Assembly (NCBI RefSeq): GCF_009739465.1
Contig: NZ_WHOM01000040.1
Location: 238,541 to 302,540 of the forward strand
DNA: 64,000 nucleotides
Origin: Streptomyces apocyni
GTDB taxonomy: Bacteria > Actinomycetota > Actinomycetes > Streptomycetales > Streptomycetaceae
Direction of reading: 5' to 3'
Shown: piece by piece, positions 63,623 to 64,000 of the stretch
Layout: each line of letters starts with the position of its first letter
Position numbering within the stretch: position 1 is the first letter of the stretch
Program-made: the position numbers and the translations under genes
Notes under the pieces: model-generated
What the model saw: only the letters and a program-made list of their open reading frames with translations
Database searches by the model: none
What the model was told of the DNA's origin: nothing

Positions 63623-64000
63623 GCTGAGTTCAGCAGCGTCATCCCCGCCGGCGTCGGCGTGTGCAGCGCCGTGTTGCGGTGGCGGGCTGTGCTGATGAGG
63701 TTGGCTGAGCGGAGGACCGTGGCGTGTTCGCTGGCGCTGGCCGGGGAGATGCCGACGTACTCGGCGAGCTCCGTGGTGGTGCAGCCGGGGCGGTCGGTGA
63801 TGACGCAGAGGACCGTCGCGCGGGTCTTGCCGAGCAGCGCGGAGAGTGAGCGCGGGGCGGTCGTGAGGGTGGAGGCCGTCGTCACCGGGGTCAGTACCTG
63901 ACGGTCGTCGATCCGGATCGGGTACGTCAGCCACGGCTGCGGCTCGGCGGAGTCGTGGATCACGGGGCACTCGGAGCCGAAGAGGGTGGGGATCAGGAGA
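63604..64000 (-). CDS. Winged-helix (ArsR-like) regulator, C-terminal part
   Basis: The frame continues from the stop at 63604 to the end of the window; the last codons still read coding-like sequence (LLIPTLFGSECPVIHDS), so the true start lies outside. The C-terminal DNA-binding part has a helix-turn-helix: ATVLCVITDRPGCTTTELAEY, GISPASASEHATVLRSANL and the wing RHRNTALHTPTPAG. This resembles the C-terminal winged helix of an ArsR-type regulator with an N-terminal ligand domain. A GTG at 63963 is internal. The target is unknown. Confidence 0.78.
   Translation of the reverse strand, partial: LLIPTLFGSECPVIHDSAEPQPWLTYPIRIDDRQVLTPVTTASTLTTAPRSLSALLGKTRATVLCVITDRPGCTTTELAEYVGISPASASEHATVLRSANLISTARHRNTALHTPTPAGMTLLNSAHAGVK

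Noticed and set aside
1..64000. CRISPR arrays, tRNA/rRNA genes, prophage, insertion sequences and PKS/NRPS clusters
   Set aside because: I looked for regular spaced repeats, cloverleaf-like segments, transposases, integrases and megasynthase motifs and saw none.

Overview
The window is a stretch of high-GC actinobacterial chromosome, almost certainly Streptomyces. The signs are extreme third-position GC (which produces many long antisense shadow frames), frequent GTG and TTG starts, a mycothiol conjugate amidase, an acyl-CoA carboxylase beta/epsilon pair, an LAETG-type sortase E substrate and a dispersed palindromic repeat typical of the genus. From memory, the backbone order (maf - accE - pccB - birA - cya - enoyl-CoA hydratase - GGDEF gene - hutH ... 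metB - ilvA ... greA - mca ... pckG) matches the S. coelicolor SCO492x-SCO498x core region; this was not checked by a search. No rRNA, tRNA, CRISPR array, prophage or IS element was seen.

Layout. 0-5.2 kb: DsrE-like protein, a large LAL-type LuxR regulator, and a divergent DUF2182/DUF1326 pair. 5.2-9.0 kb: maf, a 44-residue membrane protein, accE and pccB on the minus strand, with birA divergent. 9.2-17.8 kb: a class III adenylate cyclase, enoyl-CoA hydratase, a GAF-GGDEF diguanylate cyclase, histidase, a sortase substrate, an acidic protein, an L,D-transpeptidase lipoprotein and an XRE regulator. 18-24.3 kb: alcohol dehydrogenase, a VOC protein, secreted unknowns, a toxin-antitoxin-like pair, msrA and a membrane-anchored helical protein. 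24.3-32.9 kb: cystathionine gamma-synthase, a sigma-like protein with a membrane partner, MarR, threonine dehydratase, a DrrAB-type ABC exporter, greA, DUF4307 and mca. 33-36 kb: a membrane-anchored STAND/TPR protein.

The most unusual part is 36.3-51.9 kb. First comes a locus of three enzymes: an exported radical-copper (galactose oxidase-like) oxidase, a divergent DyP-type peroxidase without a signal peptide, and a convergent, apparently exported histidase/PAL-fold protein. In the last, the Ala-Ser-Gly triad that forms the MIO cofactor is replaced by Thr-Gly and several other catalytic positions are changed. After a YyaL-type thioredoxin-domain protein follows a tightly coupled operon: a processive-type GT2, a GT39-type polytopic glycosyltransferase, a polyprenyl-phosphate-sugar synthase fused to GtrA, and a second radical-copper oxidase with an unusual Cys-containing tail. 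It looks like a system that makes and then oxidises a surface glycan, analogous to but different in composition from the known cslA/glxA pair.

51.9-64 kb: hemolysin III-family protein, GTP-dependent PEP carboxykinase, two smaller unknowns, an alanine/aspartate-type aminotransferase, then a D-amino-acid locus (D-aminoacylase and D-threonine-aldolase-fold deaminase) divergent from sugar kinase - IclR - RidA. Two similar palindromes flank the last operon and may be IclR operators. The window ends inside a winged-helix regulator gene.
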